Positions 1 to 6,211 of a DNA stretch of 8,129 nucleotides are shown here, piece after piece (the stretch's first letter is position 1; every line of letters starts with the position of its first letter). The stretch is from Bacillota bacterium (lineage in GTDB: Bacteria; Bacillota; Clostridia; Lachnospirales; Lachnospiraceae), in contig JAEWMZ010000419.1 in the NCBI GenBank assembly GCA_023392995.1, positions 1-8,129 on the forward strand, read 5' to 3'. The notes below the pieces were generated by a model. That model was not told the DNA's origin and made no database searches. It saw only the letters and a program-made list of their open reading frames with translations. Made by a program: the position numbers and the translations under genes.

Positions 1-2
1 AA

Positions 3-29
3 ATCTACATAGGTGGTCCGCATGCGTGA
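3..29 (+). CDS. Possible 3' end of an upstream gene (partial, uncertain)
   Basis: One + frame is open from the window edge and reads IYIGGPHA before a TGA at 27-29. The stop is followed 13 bp later by a strong inverted repeat, as expected for a gene end with its terminator. Eight codons are far too few to identify a product, and another + frame is also open here as far as the TGA at 98-100. Only its position before the hairpin supports the call. Confidence 0.15.
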   Translation: MYIGGPHA

Positions 30-42
30 CTTGGTTCAAAAG

Positions 43-112
43 AAAAGTACTAAATCAGGGGCTTGAAGTTCTTATCAAGCTCCTGATTTTGAGCCCCTGA
101 CTTAGAACTTTT
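43..112. terminator. Composite inverted repeat, probable bidirectional terminator
   Basis: The arms 43-63 and 92-112 pair over 21 positions with two mismatches. An alternative inner hairpin pairs 52-66 with 75-89 (15 positions, one G-T wobble), sharing the left arm. The repeat starts directly after the stop codon of the small - strand gene (113-475). Read on the - strand, the stem is followed by a T-rich tail (ACTTTTCTTTTG), which fits an intrinsic terminator for that gene. Read on the + strand the tail is CTTTTCTAATTTA, so it may also stop transcription coming from the left edge. The three related copies of the TCAGGGGCT-like core make it more complex than an ordinary terminator. Confidence 0.6.
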
Positions 113-475
113 CTAATTTATTGTATATATAACGTCATTATAAAAGAATTTATACAATATCCTTAGCTTTTTTAGCTTGAATGAACCAAATATATTTACA
201 ATAAGAATAATAGTTATTAAAGCAAATAAAATATTTCCAACCTTAAACATGTTAGTTTCATTTAATGTATATATCTCAAAAAATAAAAATGGAGATATAA
301 AAAATATAATGTTAGTGAAAGCGTACATAACAAAATAATTTATTATACTAAATATTATTTTTTTTTGATCTGTGAAAAAAATAATATCTGTTTTTCTCGA
401 AAAAAACAGTTTTATTAAATTATAAATAATTCCCATGATAGTGATTAGTGATATACCGCTTAGTATTTTTTCCAT
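113..475 (-). CDS. Small hypothetical membrane protein, three predicted helices
   Basis: The product is a 120-residue, strongly hydrophobic protein that I do not recognise. Probable membrane segments lie at about residues 4-25, 39-65 and 76-97, with short charged links (SRKTD, TDQKK) and a basic, aromatic C-terminal tail (KLKKLRILYKFF). There are no cysteines and no visible catalytic motif. The ATG start at 473-475 is supported by an AGGAG element 12 nt upstream on the - strand (TAGGAGT near 488-494). The TAG stop abuts a terminator-like hairpin. Base composition is far more AT-rich than the suf genes, with runs of Phe, Ile, Asn and Lys codons, which suggests a different origin such as accessory or transferred DNA. 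It could be an orphan remnant of a larger membrane system or a real small membrane protein. The gene structure is moderately sure; the function is unknown. Confidence 0.55.
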   Translation of the reverse strand: MEKILSGISLITIMGIIYNLIKLFFSRKTDIIFFTDQKKIIFSIINYFVMYAFTNIIFFISPFLFFEIYTLNETNMFKVGNILFALITIILIVNIFGSFKLKKLRILYKFFYNDVIYTIN

Positions 476-499
476 TGGTATTATTTACTCCTATATTGT

Positions 500-505
500 A
501 TTATA
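500..505 (-). promoter_or_regulatory. Possible -10 element of the small membrane protein gene
   Basis: On the - strand this reads TATAAT, a perfect -10 hexamer, about 25 bp upstream of the start codon and just before the ribosome binding site. No convincing -35 lies 16-18 bp further upstream (the best is near TTATAG). In DNA this AT-rich a TATAAT can arise by chance, so this is only a candidate. Confidence 0.25.
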
Positions 506-755
506 ATTCATTACTTCCGCTCTCTATAAACCAAATCTTTACAATTTATTTCCTATAAAATTATCTTCAATATCATTTCTTTTTTCTTCTAATTAATGAA
601 ATATAGTTGTTGTTATAAATTCCTAAATCCTAACAGTACTAACGGTATTATATTACTCTAATAATGAATATATTTTTGGATCTGGTAATGAGTGATTGTA
701 GAGAGTAAACAAACCGTTAATGACCCATAATACGATGTTTTTTAACGCTCTTCTC

Positions 756-917
756 TTATAAATAATTATATGACAATTCTTTTCCATTTTCAACAATTAC
801 TTCCATACATTTGTAATAATATCCATATTTCTCATTAATATAGAGATGGTATAGAGATGCTGGAGTATAATCTGAAAATTCCTTCTGTATAGTCCCGGTT
901 ACCACAACTATTACGAG
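756..917 (-). pseudogene. Probable gene remnant, 53 open codons, no good start
   Basis: On the - strand the frame stays open from just after a TGA (918-920) to a TAA at 756-758. It encodes a protein-like sequence beginning with a hydrophobic stretch (LVIVVVTGTI) and then a polar, tyrosine-rich part (KEFSDYTPASLYHLY, EKYGYYYKCMEVIVENGKE). The only start upstream of the conserved-looking part is a GTG at 903-905, and it has no ribosome binding site. The sequence before the TGA does not continue in the same style. I read it as the C-terminal end of a broken gene, possibly one membrane helix plus a short outside domain. I do not recognise the family. A chance open frame in AT-rich DNA is the main alternative. 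Confidence 0.3.
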
Positions 918-930
918 TCACCGAAGGAAT

Positions 931-1060
931 CCCCCCATCCGCTCATAACACCGCGAAGTATCACAATACACCCCTATAGATTCAAAACAATTACATCCCA
1001 ATCAAAACACCACCCCCCACCTCTCACCCCATCCCAAATTTCTCAAAAAATAACATAAAC
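931..1060 (+). promoter_or_regulatory. C-rich, G-poor stretch, possible Rho-dependent terminator (rut-like)
   Basis: By my count positions 961-1060 contain 38 C and only 1 G on the + strand, with frequent pyrimidine-C steps and C runs at 931-936, 971-974, 1013-1018 and 1027-1030. Such C-over-G bubbles are typical of Rho loading (rut) sites in nascent RNA. Here it would act on + strand transcripts entering from the left and so insulate the suf promoter directly downstream. The composition is seen; the Rho role is inferred. Confidence 0.3.
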
Positions 1061-1064
1061 CATA

Positions 1065-1093
1065 TTGACATTCCAAAACCCCAGAGTTACAAT
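1065..1093 (+). promoter_or_regulatory. suf operon promoter, sigma-A type
   Basis: TTGACA (1065-1070) is a perfect -35 hexamer. It is separated by exactly 17 bp from TACAAT (1088-1093), a five-of-six -10 match. Transcription would start near 1100, giving a leader of about 84 nt before the regulator ATG at 1184. The leader is A- and C-rich and G-poor, so it is probably unstructured, with no riboswitch fold visible. No other promoter is evident within the operon, so this one probably drives all six genes. Confidence 0.8.
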
Positions 1094-1114
1094 CAAAATG
1101 ATTTAGCTACTAAA
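1091..1114. promoter_or_regulatory. Two overlapping palindromes at the -10 and start site, candidate operator
   Basis: AATCA-AAA-TGATT (1091-1103) overlaps the -10 element. TTTAG-CTA-CTAAA (1102-1114) lies just after the expected start point. Each has perfect 5-bp arms around a 3-bp centre. The second resembles the TTAG...CTAA half-sites known for the MarR-family protein SlyA. Bound here, a repressor would block RNA polymerase, so autoregulation by the MarR-type product of the first gene is the natural guess. Short palindromes do occur by chance in AT-rich DNA. Confidence 0.4.
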
Positions 1115-1183
1115 CAATAATCCAACATGTATTACCAAATACACAAATCATAATCAAACTATATAAAAAAGGCGGCCCCATTA

Positions 1184-1726
1184 ATGAATTGCAAAGTGAC
1201 AGAACAAATATTTGGAATTATTCGTCTTCTGGAAGACGAAAGAAAAAAACCGAAGGACTATGGCAGCGGAGATTTACTCTATCACGCTGAGATTATGTTT
1301 TTGGACACCATCGCCAGATTTCCTGGCGAAAATGTCAGCGCACTTTCCGAGCGTCTTGGAATAACGAAGGGTGCAATTACCCAAATGGTGGAGAAGCTTC
1401 GCCAAAAGGAAATGCTTCAGATCGTACAGCGTGAGGACAATAAGAAGGAAAAATATTTCCAATTAACAGCGCTGGGGCAAAAGGCAATCCAGGAGCATCA
1501 TCGGCTTCACCAACAAGCAAATCAAAGCCTATGTGACTTCATTGCCACCCTTAACCGCAATGAAGCAGACGCCGTATTTCGTTTTATGGAACACTTGAAG
1601 CAATGCGTCCCCTTCTGTGAATTTCAGTGTACCTGTAAACAAGAACAAGAAGACAAAACAGATAAGGAGGAGAACCAGGATGAATCAAACACTGTTGAAT
1701 GTGCAAAACTTACACGCCACTCTTGA
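1184..1726 (+). CDS. MarR-family regulator with C-terminal cysteine cluster, putative suf regulator
   Basis: This is a 180-residue winged-helix protein. The helix-turn-helix spans about residues 50-72 (SALSERLGITKGAITQMVEKL) and the wing about 80-95 (VQREDNKKEKYFQLT), the usual MarR pattern, flanked by helices for dimerisation. After the last helix comes CVPFCEFQCTC (Cys141, 145, 149, 151), a CX3CX3CXC motif not normal for MarR proteins. Further cysteines are at 3, 117 and 173. The tail (152-180) is charged and low in complexity. The ATG start has AAGGCGG (1169-1175), one mismatch from consensus, 8 nt upstream. The last 47 bp overlap sufC in another frame, and the tail codons contain the sufC ribosome binding site. 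Being first in the suf operon, it probably senses Fe-S cluster, iron or redox state and controls its own promoter; metal or thiol sensing are alternatives. Family is sure, ligand is inferred. Confidence 0.85.
   Translation: MNCKVTEQIFGIIRLLEDERKKPKDYGSGDLLYHAEIMFLDTIARFPGENVSALSERLGITKGAITQMVEKLRQKEMLQIVQREDNKKEKYFQLTALGQKAIQEHHRLHQQANQSLCDFIATLNRNEADAVFRFMEHLKQCVPFCEFQCTCKQEQEDKTDKEENQDESNTVECAKLTRHS
1664..1670 (+). promoter_or_regulatory. sufC ribosome binding site, inside the regulator gene
   Basis: AAGGAGG is followed by 9 nt and the ATG at 1680. This perfect site decides the sufC start over the upstream ATG at 1617, which would add 21 basic residues foreign to SufC and has no such site. 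It lies within the regulator's coding sequence, so ribosomes finishing the regulator pass over it and translation may be coupled. Confidence 0.85.
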
Positions 1727-2435
1727 AACCGGGGAAGAGATTCTCAGGGGTGTGGACTTAAGAATTAATAAGGGTGAGGTTCATGTGATCATGGGGCCAA
1801 ACGGTTCGGGTAAATCCACCCTTGCCAATACTATTATGGGCAACCCGGTTTATCAGGTAACCGGAGGTCAAATAGAATTTGACGGAGATAACATTACAGA
1901 CTTAGGAACTGATGTACGGGCAAAAAAAGGGATTTTTATGGCTTTTCAAACGCCCGAGGAAATTGACGGTATTACTGTAGCTGATTTTATTAAGACAGCG
2001 CAGGTTGCCAGGCAGGATATGCCAGTCAAGTTTACCCAGCTTAGGAATCAAATCAAGGAGGCGCTTCATACCCTTCAGCTTGACGGCACCTATGCCAATC
2101 GATATTTAAATGTGGGTTTTTCCGGCGGCGAAAAAAAGAAAAGTGAAATCCTGCAGCTTCTTACGCTCCAACCGAAGCTGGCAATCTTAGATGAGACGGA
2201 TTCCGGCCTTGATGTAGATGCTGTCCGCGTGGTTACCAAAGGTATTTTAAACTATAAGAATGAAGATAATGCGTTATTAATCATCTCTCACAGCCCCCGC
2301 CTGCTGGAAGATCTTCCTGTGGACTATGTGCACATCCTCTCCCAGGGTGAATTTGTTACCACTGGAAGCCGGGATTTGATTGATGAGATTAATACGAATG
2401 GCTTTGCCCGCTTTGTTCAGGCAGAAACGAGGTGA
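1680..2435 (+). CDS. sufC: SufC, Fe-S cluster assembly ATPase
   Basis: SufC is the cytosolic ABC-type ATPase that powers the SufBCD scaffold; it binds SufB and SufD and is not a transporter. The 251-residue product has the family's normal length and all the motifs: Walker A GPNGSGKST (39-47), Q-loop Gln90, signature FSGGEKKK (147-154, with the SufC-typical EKK), Walker B AILDE (168-172), D-loop SGLD (175-178) and H-loop His204 (SHSPR). The MAFQTPEEI stretch (87-95) is characteristic of SufC. The start overlaps the regulator gene by 47 bp; the stop lies 2 bp before the preferred sufB ATG. Nothing in it looks broken. Confidence 0.97.
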   Translation: MNQTLLNVQNLHATLETGEEILRGVDLRINKGEVHVIMGPNGSGKSTLANTIMGNPVYQVTGGQIEFDGDNITDLGTDVRAKKGIFMAFQTPEEIDGITVADFIKTAQVARQDMPVKFTQLRNQIKEALHTLQLDGTYANRYLNVGFSGGEKKKSEILQLLTLQPKLAILDETDSGLDVDAVRVVTKGILNYKNEDNALLIISHSPRLLEDLPVDYVHILSQGEFVTTGSRDLIDEINTNGFARFVQAETR

Positions 2436-2437
2436 CC

Positions 2438-3844
2438 ATGGAACGAAAGAAAACAATGCTTGAAGAAATTGAACGAGGTATTTATGACATCCGTGATACC
2501 TCCCATACCAGTGATCAGGTATCTCCCGGCTTAACAGAGAATATTGTACGTGAGATATCTGCCCGGCAAAAGGAACCGGATTGGATGCTCCAGCTACGTT
2601 TGCAGAGTTTTGAACTCTTTCAAAAAATAGAGATGCCCGCCTGGGGACCATCACTTCATGAGCTTGATATGAATCAAATCGTTACTTATGTTCGTCCCGA
2701 GACCCAGATGACTGATGATTGGCGCAAGCTTCCCGATGATATCAGTGCCACCTTTAACCGATTGGGAATTCCCAAAGCAGAACAGGAAGCACTTGCAGGT
2801 GTGGGTGCTCAATACGATTCCGAAGTGGTCTATCACAACATGAAGGAGCAAATGAAGGAACTGGGTGTTGTATATACCGATATGCAGACTGCGCTTAGGG
2901 ACTATGAGGATATTGTAAAGAGACATTTTATGAAATTGCTTCCTCCTAATGAACACAAGTTTATGGCTCTCCATGGAGCGGTATGGTCAGGCGGCTCCTT
3001 TGTCTATATTCCGGAAGGGGTAGAGGTGGATATGCCCCTGCAATCTTACTTCCGTTTGAATGCTCCGGGAGCAGGGCAATTTGAGCATACGCTGATTATA
3101 TGTGAAAAGGGCTCCAAGCTCCACTTTATCGAAGGCTGCTCTGCACCGAAATATAATGTTTTAAATCTTCACGCAGGCGGTGTTGAGCTCTATGTGGGGG
3201 AAGGTGCAACCCTTCGGTACTCCACCATCGAAAATTGGTCAAAGAATATGTTAAACTTAAACTCCAAGCGTGCTACTGTTGAAAAAAATGGTGCCATTGA
3301 ATGGGTATCCGGTACGTTTGGTTCTCACATCACGATGCTTTATCCCAGCAGTATTTTAAAGGGTGAACATGCCAGAAGTGAGTATCACGGTGTAAGCTTT
3401 GCCAGCAAGGGACAGTTTTTAGATACTGGTACGAAGGTAATTCATGCGGCACCCAATACCTCCTCTACCATGACTTCCAAGTCCATCTCCAAGGCAGGCG
3501 GTAACACCACTACACGTACTTCGGTCAAAGTTCTTCCCGAAGCGAAGCATTCCAAATCAAGTGTGATTTGTGAAGCTCTGATGCTTGATAATCTTTCCCG
3601 TTCCGATACAATCCCAAGTATGGATATACGAAATGATGAGGTCGATATCGGTCATGAGGCCAAAATCGGGCGGATTAGTGAAGGTTCCATCTTCTATTTG
3701 ATGAGCCGGGGCTTGAGTGAGGGAGAAGCAAAAGCGCTGATTGTACGGGGCTTTGTTGAACCGTTGACAAAAGAGCTTCCGCTGGAATATGCCGTTGAGA
3801 TGAATCGGCTGATTGGCTTGGAGCTGGAAGGTACCATAGGTTAA
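2438..3844 (+). CDS. sufB: SufB, Fe-S cluster scaffold subunit
   Basis: SufB is the main scaffold subunit of SufBCD, where sulfur and iron meet to build the nascent cluster. The 468-residue product matches Gram-positive SufB throughout: EPDWML (46-51), AVWSGGSF (181-188), IEGCSAP (231-237), APNTSSTM (338-345) and FYLMSRGLSEGEA (419-431). Cys234 aligns with E. coli Cys254 (sulfur entry), Cys378 with Cys405 and Glu407 with Glu434 (cluster site), as I recall those positions. The residue before His406-Glu407 is Gly, where E. coli and Bacillus have Glu. I chose ATG 2438 because GAGG (2429-2432) lies 5 nt ahead. A GTG at 2432 overlapping the sufC stop would add two residues. The gap to sufD is 16 bp. 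Confidence 0.96.
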   Translation: MERKKTMLEEIERGIYDIRDTSHTSDQVSPGLTENIVREISARQKEPDWMLQLRLQSFELFQKIEMPAWGPSLHELDMNQIVTYVRPETQMTDDWRKLPDDISATFNRLGIPKAEQEALAGVGAQYDSEVVYHNMKEQMKELGVVYTDMQTALRDYEDIVKRHFMKLLPPNEHKFMALHGAVWSGGSFVYIPEGVEVDMPLQSYFRLNAPGAGQFEHTLIICEKGSKLHFIEGCSAPKYNVLNLHAGGVELYVGEGATLRYSTIENWSKNMLNLNSKRATVEKNGAIEWVSGTFGSHITMLYPSSILKGEHARSEYHGVSFASKGQFLDTGTKVIHAAPNTSSTMTSKSISKAGGNTTTRTSVKVLPEAKHSKSSVICEALMLDNLSRSDTIPSMDIRNDEVDIGHEAKIGRISEGSIFYLMSRGLSEGEAKALIVRGFVEPLTKELPLEYAVEMNRLIGLELEGTIG

Positions 3845-3846
3845 CC

Positions 3847-3856
3847 AAGGAGGTGA
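3847..3856 (+). promoter_or_regulatory. sufD ribosome binding site, full consensus
   Basis: AAGGAGGTGA is a complete complement to the 16S rRNA 3' end, 4 nt before the ATG at 3861. It fixes the sufD start and suggests strong initiation independent of sufB. Confidence 0.85.
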
Positions 3857-3860
3857 CAAC

Positions 3861-4931
3861 ATGAAATTTACAAAGCTGAATGAATTGCAAATACCCACAT
3901 GGCGTTGGCTTCACATGAACTCCTCCGAGCTGGAGGTAGAGACAGAGCTGGACGTTCCTTATCAGGGCGGAGTTTTGTCCGCTGATGAAACCGAAGTAAA
4001 GCTTGAGCATCAGGTAAATCTGCCCTCCATCGGGAATGTACCCGAGGATGTGAAACGCATGTATGAATTTGTACTTAAGAATAAAAACTATGGGCTTACC
4101 TTGACCATTCCAGCAGGAAGAAAGGTTGCAGAGCCGATCCTATTGGAGTTTGTGCTGAATGACACATCTCCGGTGCTGATCGATTTTCTCCACATCAAAG
4201 CAGAGGCTGGCAGCTGCGCGGATATTATTGTCAGCTACCGCAGCGAAGGGAAGGGAACTTATTTTCATAATGGCTTTGCCTGTGTGCAGGCAGAGAAAGA
4301 TTCCAACGTACGTCTAATCAAAGCCCAAATGCTTGGCGAATACGATACCCATATCGACAACAATGCAGTTCATATTGATGCAGACGGACAGGGCGACCTG
4401 CTCTTCTTCGAATTGGGAGGCGGTCAGGTTAGTGCTGGCTGTAATATTGTTCTTTCCGGTACAGAGAGCCGCAGCGAACTGCATTCCCTCTACCTTGGTG
4501 ATAAGGAACGAAAGCTGGACCTTAATTACCGAATGGAACTGCGGGGTAAGGCCTCCGATGGAAAAATCCTTGTAAGAGGTGCCCTTGCAGGAAGTTCTAA
4601 AAAAACCTTAAAAAGTAATCTTGATTTTATCCGCGGTGCCTCTGGTGCAAAGGGCAGTGAGGAAGAAACAGTTCTTGCCTTAAGCGACCGCGCAGTCAAT
4701 CTTTCCGTACCTCTGCTGCTCTGCGGTGAAGATAATGTGGAGGGCTCCCATGCTACCTCCAGCGGAAAACTAAGTGCTTCAAAGCTATTTTACCTAATGA
4801 GCAGAGGACTGTCTGAAAAAGAAGCCAAGCGGCTTCTTGTGGAAGCTTCCTTCACCCCGATTCTTGATCAGCTCTTATCCGATAAACTTAAGGCTACCGT
4901 GAACGAACGAATTCGGGAGGTATTGGCATGA
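3861..4931 (+). CDS. sufD: SufD, Fe-S cluster scaffold subunit, short form
   Basis: SufD pairs with SufB through their beta-helix cores and carries one of the two SufC protomers. The 356-residue product has the SufB/SufD-type C-terminus: SHATSSGKL (296-304), then LFYLMSRGLSEKEAKRLL (309-326), which parallels the end of SufB. His297 in GSHA aligns with E. coli SufD His360, a cluster-site residue, from the CSH context, here GSH. The protein is shorter than the roughly 420-435 residues of proteobacterial and Bacillus SufD, mostly at the N-terminus, a form I associate with clostridia. The start is fixed by a perfect ribosome binding site, so this is not a truncation by start choice. The stop overlaps the sufS start as ATGA. 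SufB versus SufD is decided by length, gene order and the lack of the SufB cysteine pair. Confidence 0.92.
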   Translation: MKFTKLNELQIPTWRWLHMNSSELEVETELDVPYQGGVLSADETEVKLEHQVNLPSIGNVPEDVKRMYEFVLKNKNYGLTLTIPAGRKVAEPILLEFVLNDTSPVLIDFLHIKAEAGSCADIIVSYRSEGKGTYFHNGFACVQAEKDSNVRLIKAQMLGEYDTHIDNNAVHIDADGQGDLLFFELGGGQVSAGCNIVLSGTESRSELHSLYLGDKERKLDLNYRMELRGKASDGKILVRGALAGSSKKTLKSNLDFIRGASGAKGSEEETVLALSDRAVNLSVPLLLCGEDNVEGSHATSSGKLSASKLFYLMSRGLSEKEAKRLLVEASFTPILDQLLSDKLKATVNERIREVLA

Positions 4932-6211
4932 TAGAGAATACGATTCAACCAAAAAGCAGCGCCCTTTCGAAAAGCATCATAACCGCTGACTATAAGCAGG
5001 ACTTTCCTCTGCTTTTGCAAAAGGATGAGGAGGCTCTTACTATTGCCTACCTTGATAATGCCGCCACTACCCAAAAGCCCAATCAGGTTATCTCTGCGGT
5101 TAGTGCGTATTACCAAACCTATAATTCGAATCCTCATCGGGGAACTTATTCCATCAGTGTCAAGGTAACGGAAGCATTTGAACAGGTTCGCGCAAAGGTT
5201 GCTGCCTTTATCGGATCAGAGGAATCGGAAGAGATTGTCTTTACCTCCGGTACCACAGATTCCATCAATCTGGTGGCACTAAGCTACGGTGAGCAGATCC
5301 TTGAACCGGGAGACGAGATTCTTATTTCCCTTTTGGAACACCACAGTAACCTGTTGCCCTGGCAGCGGCTTGCCCAGCGTAAAAAAGCAAAGCTGAACTA
5401 TTTGATACCGGATCATAATGGATGCATTTCCTTGGAAGAGGCAGCCAAAAAGCTTACTCCTCAAACAAAAATCGTGGCAATCACCCAGGTCTCCAATGTC
5501 CTTGGTCTTGTAAATCCAATTCGTGAAATTACCGATTTGGCACATCAACAGGGTGCCGTTGTCCTGTTAGATGCCGCTCAAAGCATTCCCCATATGCCGG
5601 TAAATGTCAAAGAACTTAATGTGGATTTTATGGCATTTTCCGGTCATAAGATGTTGGCTCCAGCAGGAATCGGTGTCCTCTACGGCAAAAAGGAATACCT
5701 GCGCGCTATGGAACCCCTTCGTATCGGAGGCGGTATTGTGGAAGAGGTTACCCAGCATAGCGTACGTTATCTGGATTCTCCCTGGAAGTTTGAAGCCGGA
5801 ACCCAAAATGCAGAAGGTGTCATTGGTCTGGGTGCTGCCATAGACTATCTGGAGACTATCGGTATGCCAACGATAGAAAAAATAGAGCACCGTCTTATGA
5901 CGTATGCTTTCGAAAAGCTGTCCGCTCTTCCTGAAATTGAACTATATGGCAAAAAAAGCGCAAAAGGCAGAACCGGAATTCTTTCCTTTAATGTTATAGG
6001 TGTACACCCACACGATACGGCCACGATTCTTGCTTCTCACGGTGTTGCTGTTCGAGCCGGTCATCACTGCGCTCAGCCCCTGATGGCTCATATGGGCGTC
6101 AACGCCACTTGCCGGATGAGCTTGTACTTCTATAACACCGAAGAGGACATCGACCGCCTCGTAAAAGCCCTGAAAACAGTGAAAGGAGTCCTTGGTCTTG
6201 AATCTGAATGA
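4928..6211 (+). CDS. sufS: SufS, group II cysteine desulfurase
   Basis: SufS is a pyridoxal-phosphate enzyme that converts L-cysteine to alanine and holds the sulfur as a persulfide. The 427-residue product shows the whole catalytic set: YLDNAATTQKP (41-51), SGTT (107-110), EHH (137-139) for cofactor stacking, LDAAQS (214-219) with Asp215 facing the pyridine ring, FSGHK (237-241) with Lys241 as the Schiff-base lysine, RAGHHCAQP (376-384) with Cys381 as persulfide carrier, and Arg396 (CRMSLYFYNT) for the substrate carboxylate. The N-terminus carries about 18 extra residues before the usual DFPLL start. The ATG overlaps the sufD stop (ATGA) and follows GGGAGG (4915-4920), so the two are translationally coupled. 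It hands sulfur to the SufU encoded next. Confidence 0.96.
   Translation: MIENTIQPKSSALSKSIITADYKQDFPLLLQKDEEALTIAYLDNAATTQKPNQVISAVSAYYQTYNSNPHRGTYSISVKVTEAFEQVRAKVAAFIGSEESEEIVFTSGTTDSINLVALSYGEQILEPGDEILISLLEHHSNLLPWQRLAQRKKAKLNYLIPDHNGCISLEEAAKKLTPQTKIVAITQVSNVLGLVNPIREITDLAHQQGAVVLLDAAQSIPHMPVNVKELNVDFMAFSGHKMLAPAGIGVLYGKKEYLRAMEPLRIGGGIVEEVTQHSVRYLDSPWKFEAGTQNAEGVIGLGAAIDYLETIGMPTIEKIEHRLMTYAFEKLSALPEIELYGKKSAKGRTGILSFNVIGVHPHDTATILASHGVAVRAGHHCAQPLMAHMGVNATCRMSLYFYNTEEDIDRLVKALKTVKGVLGLESE

Larger units (their letters stand above)
476..1183. other. Long intergenic region without a confident gene
   Basis: This stretch of about 700 bp separates the small - strand gene from the suf operon. 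The part up to about 890 is very AT-rich, with stops in all frames apart from the 53-codon remnant at 756-917. From about 890 composition changes abruptly to C-rich and G-poor sequence, up to the suf promoter at 1065-1093. An 8-bp inverted repeat, ATTCCTTC (878-885) and GAAGGAAT (923-930), sits at this transition. I see no tRNA, no CRISPR and no recognisable transposase in it. The change of composition suggests a junction between unrelated segments. Confidence 0.5.

Noticed and set aside
1100..1183. Riboswitch or attenuator in the suf leader
   Set aside because: The leader is short, A- and C-rich and almost without G, so no stable structure is possible. The only small frame in it (from the ATG at 1127) has no ribosome binding site.
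476..1183. tRNA, CRISPR array or insertion sequence in the long intergenic region
   Set aside because: No cloverleaf-like sequence, no regularly spaced repeats and no transposase-like reading frame were seen.
1274..1462. 62-codon open frame antisense to the regulator
   Set aside because: It is contained entirely within the regulator gene, whose helix-turn-helix is clear, and nothing supports expression of the other strand.
1617..1679. Longer SufC with 21 extra N-terminal residues
   Set aside because: The extension is the regulator's tail read in another frame, is unlike SufC N-termini, and the perfect ribosome binding site serves the ATG at 1680.
2432..2437. GTG start for SufB overlapping the sufC stop
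   Set aside because: It would add only two residues and has no good ribosome binding site; the ATG at 2438 has GAGG at a workable distance. It cannot be fully excluded.
2277..2654. 125-codon open frame on the - strand across the sufC/sufB junction
   Set aside because: It is antisense to two well-supported genes, has an unconvincing composition and no visible ribosome binding site. The other antisense frames over suf genes were dropped for the same reason.
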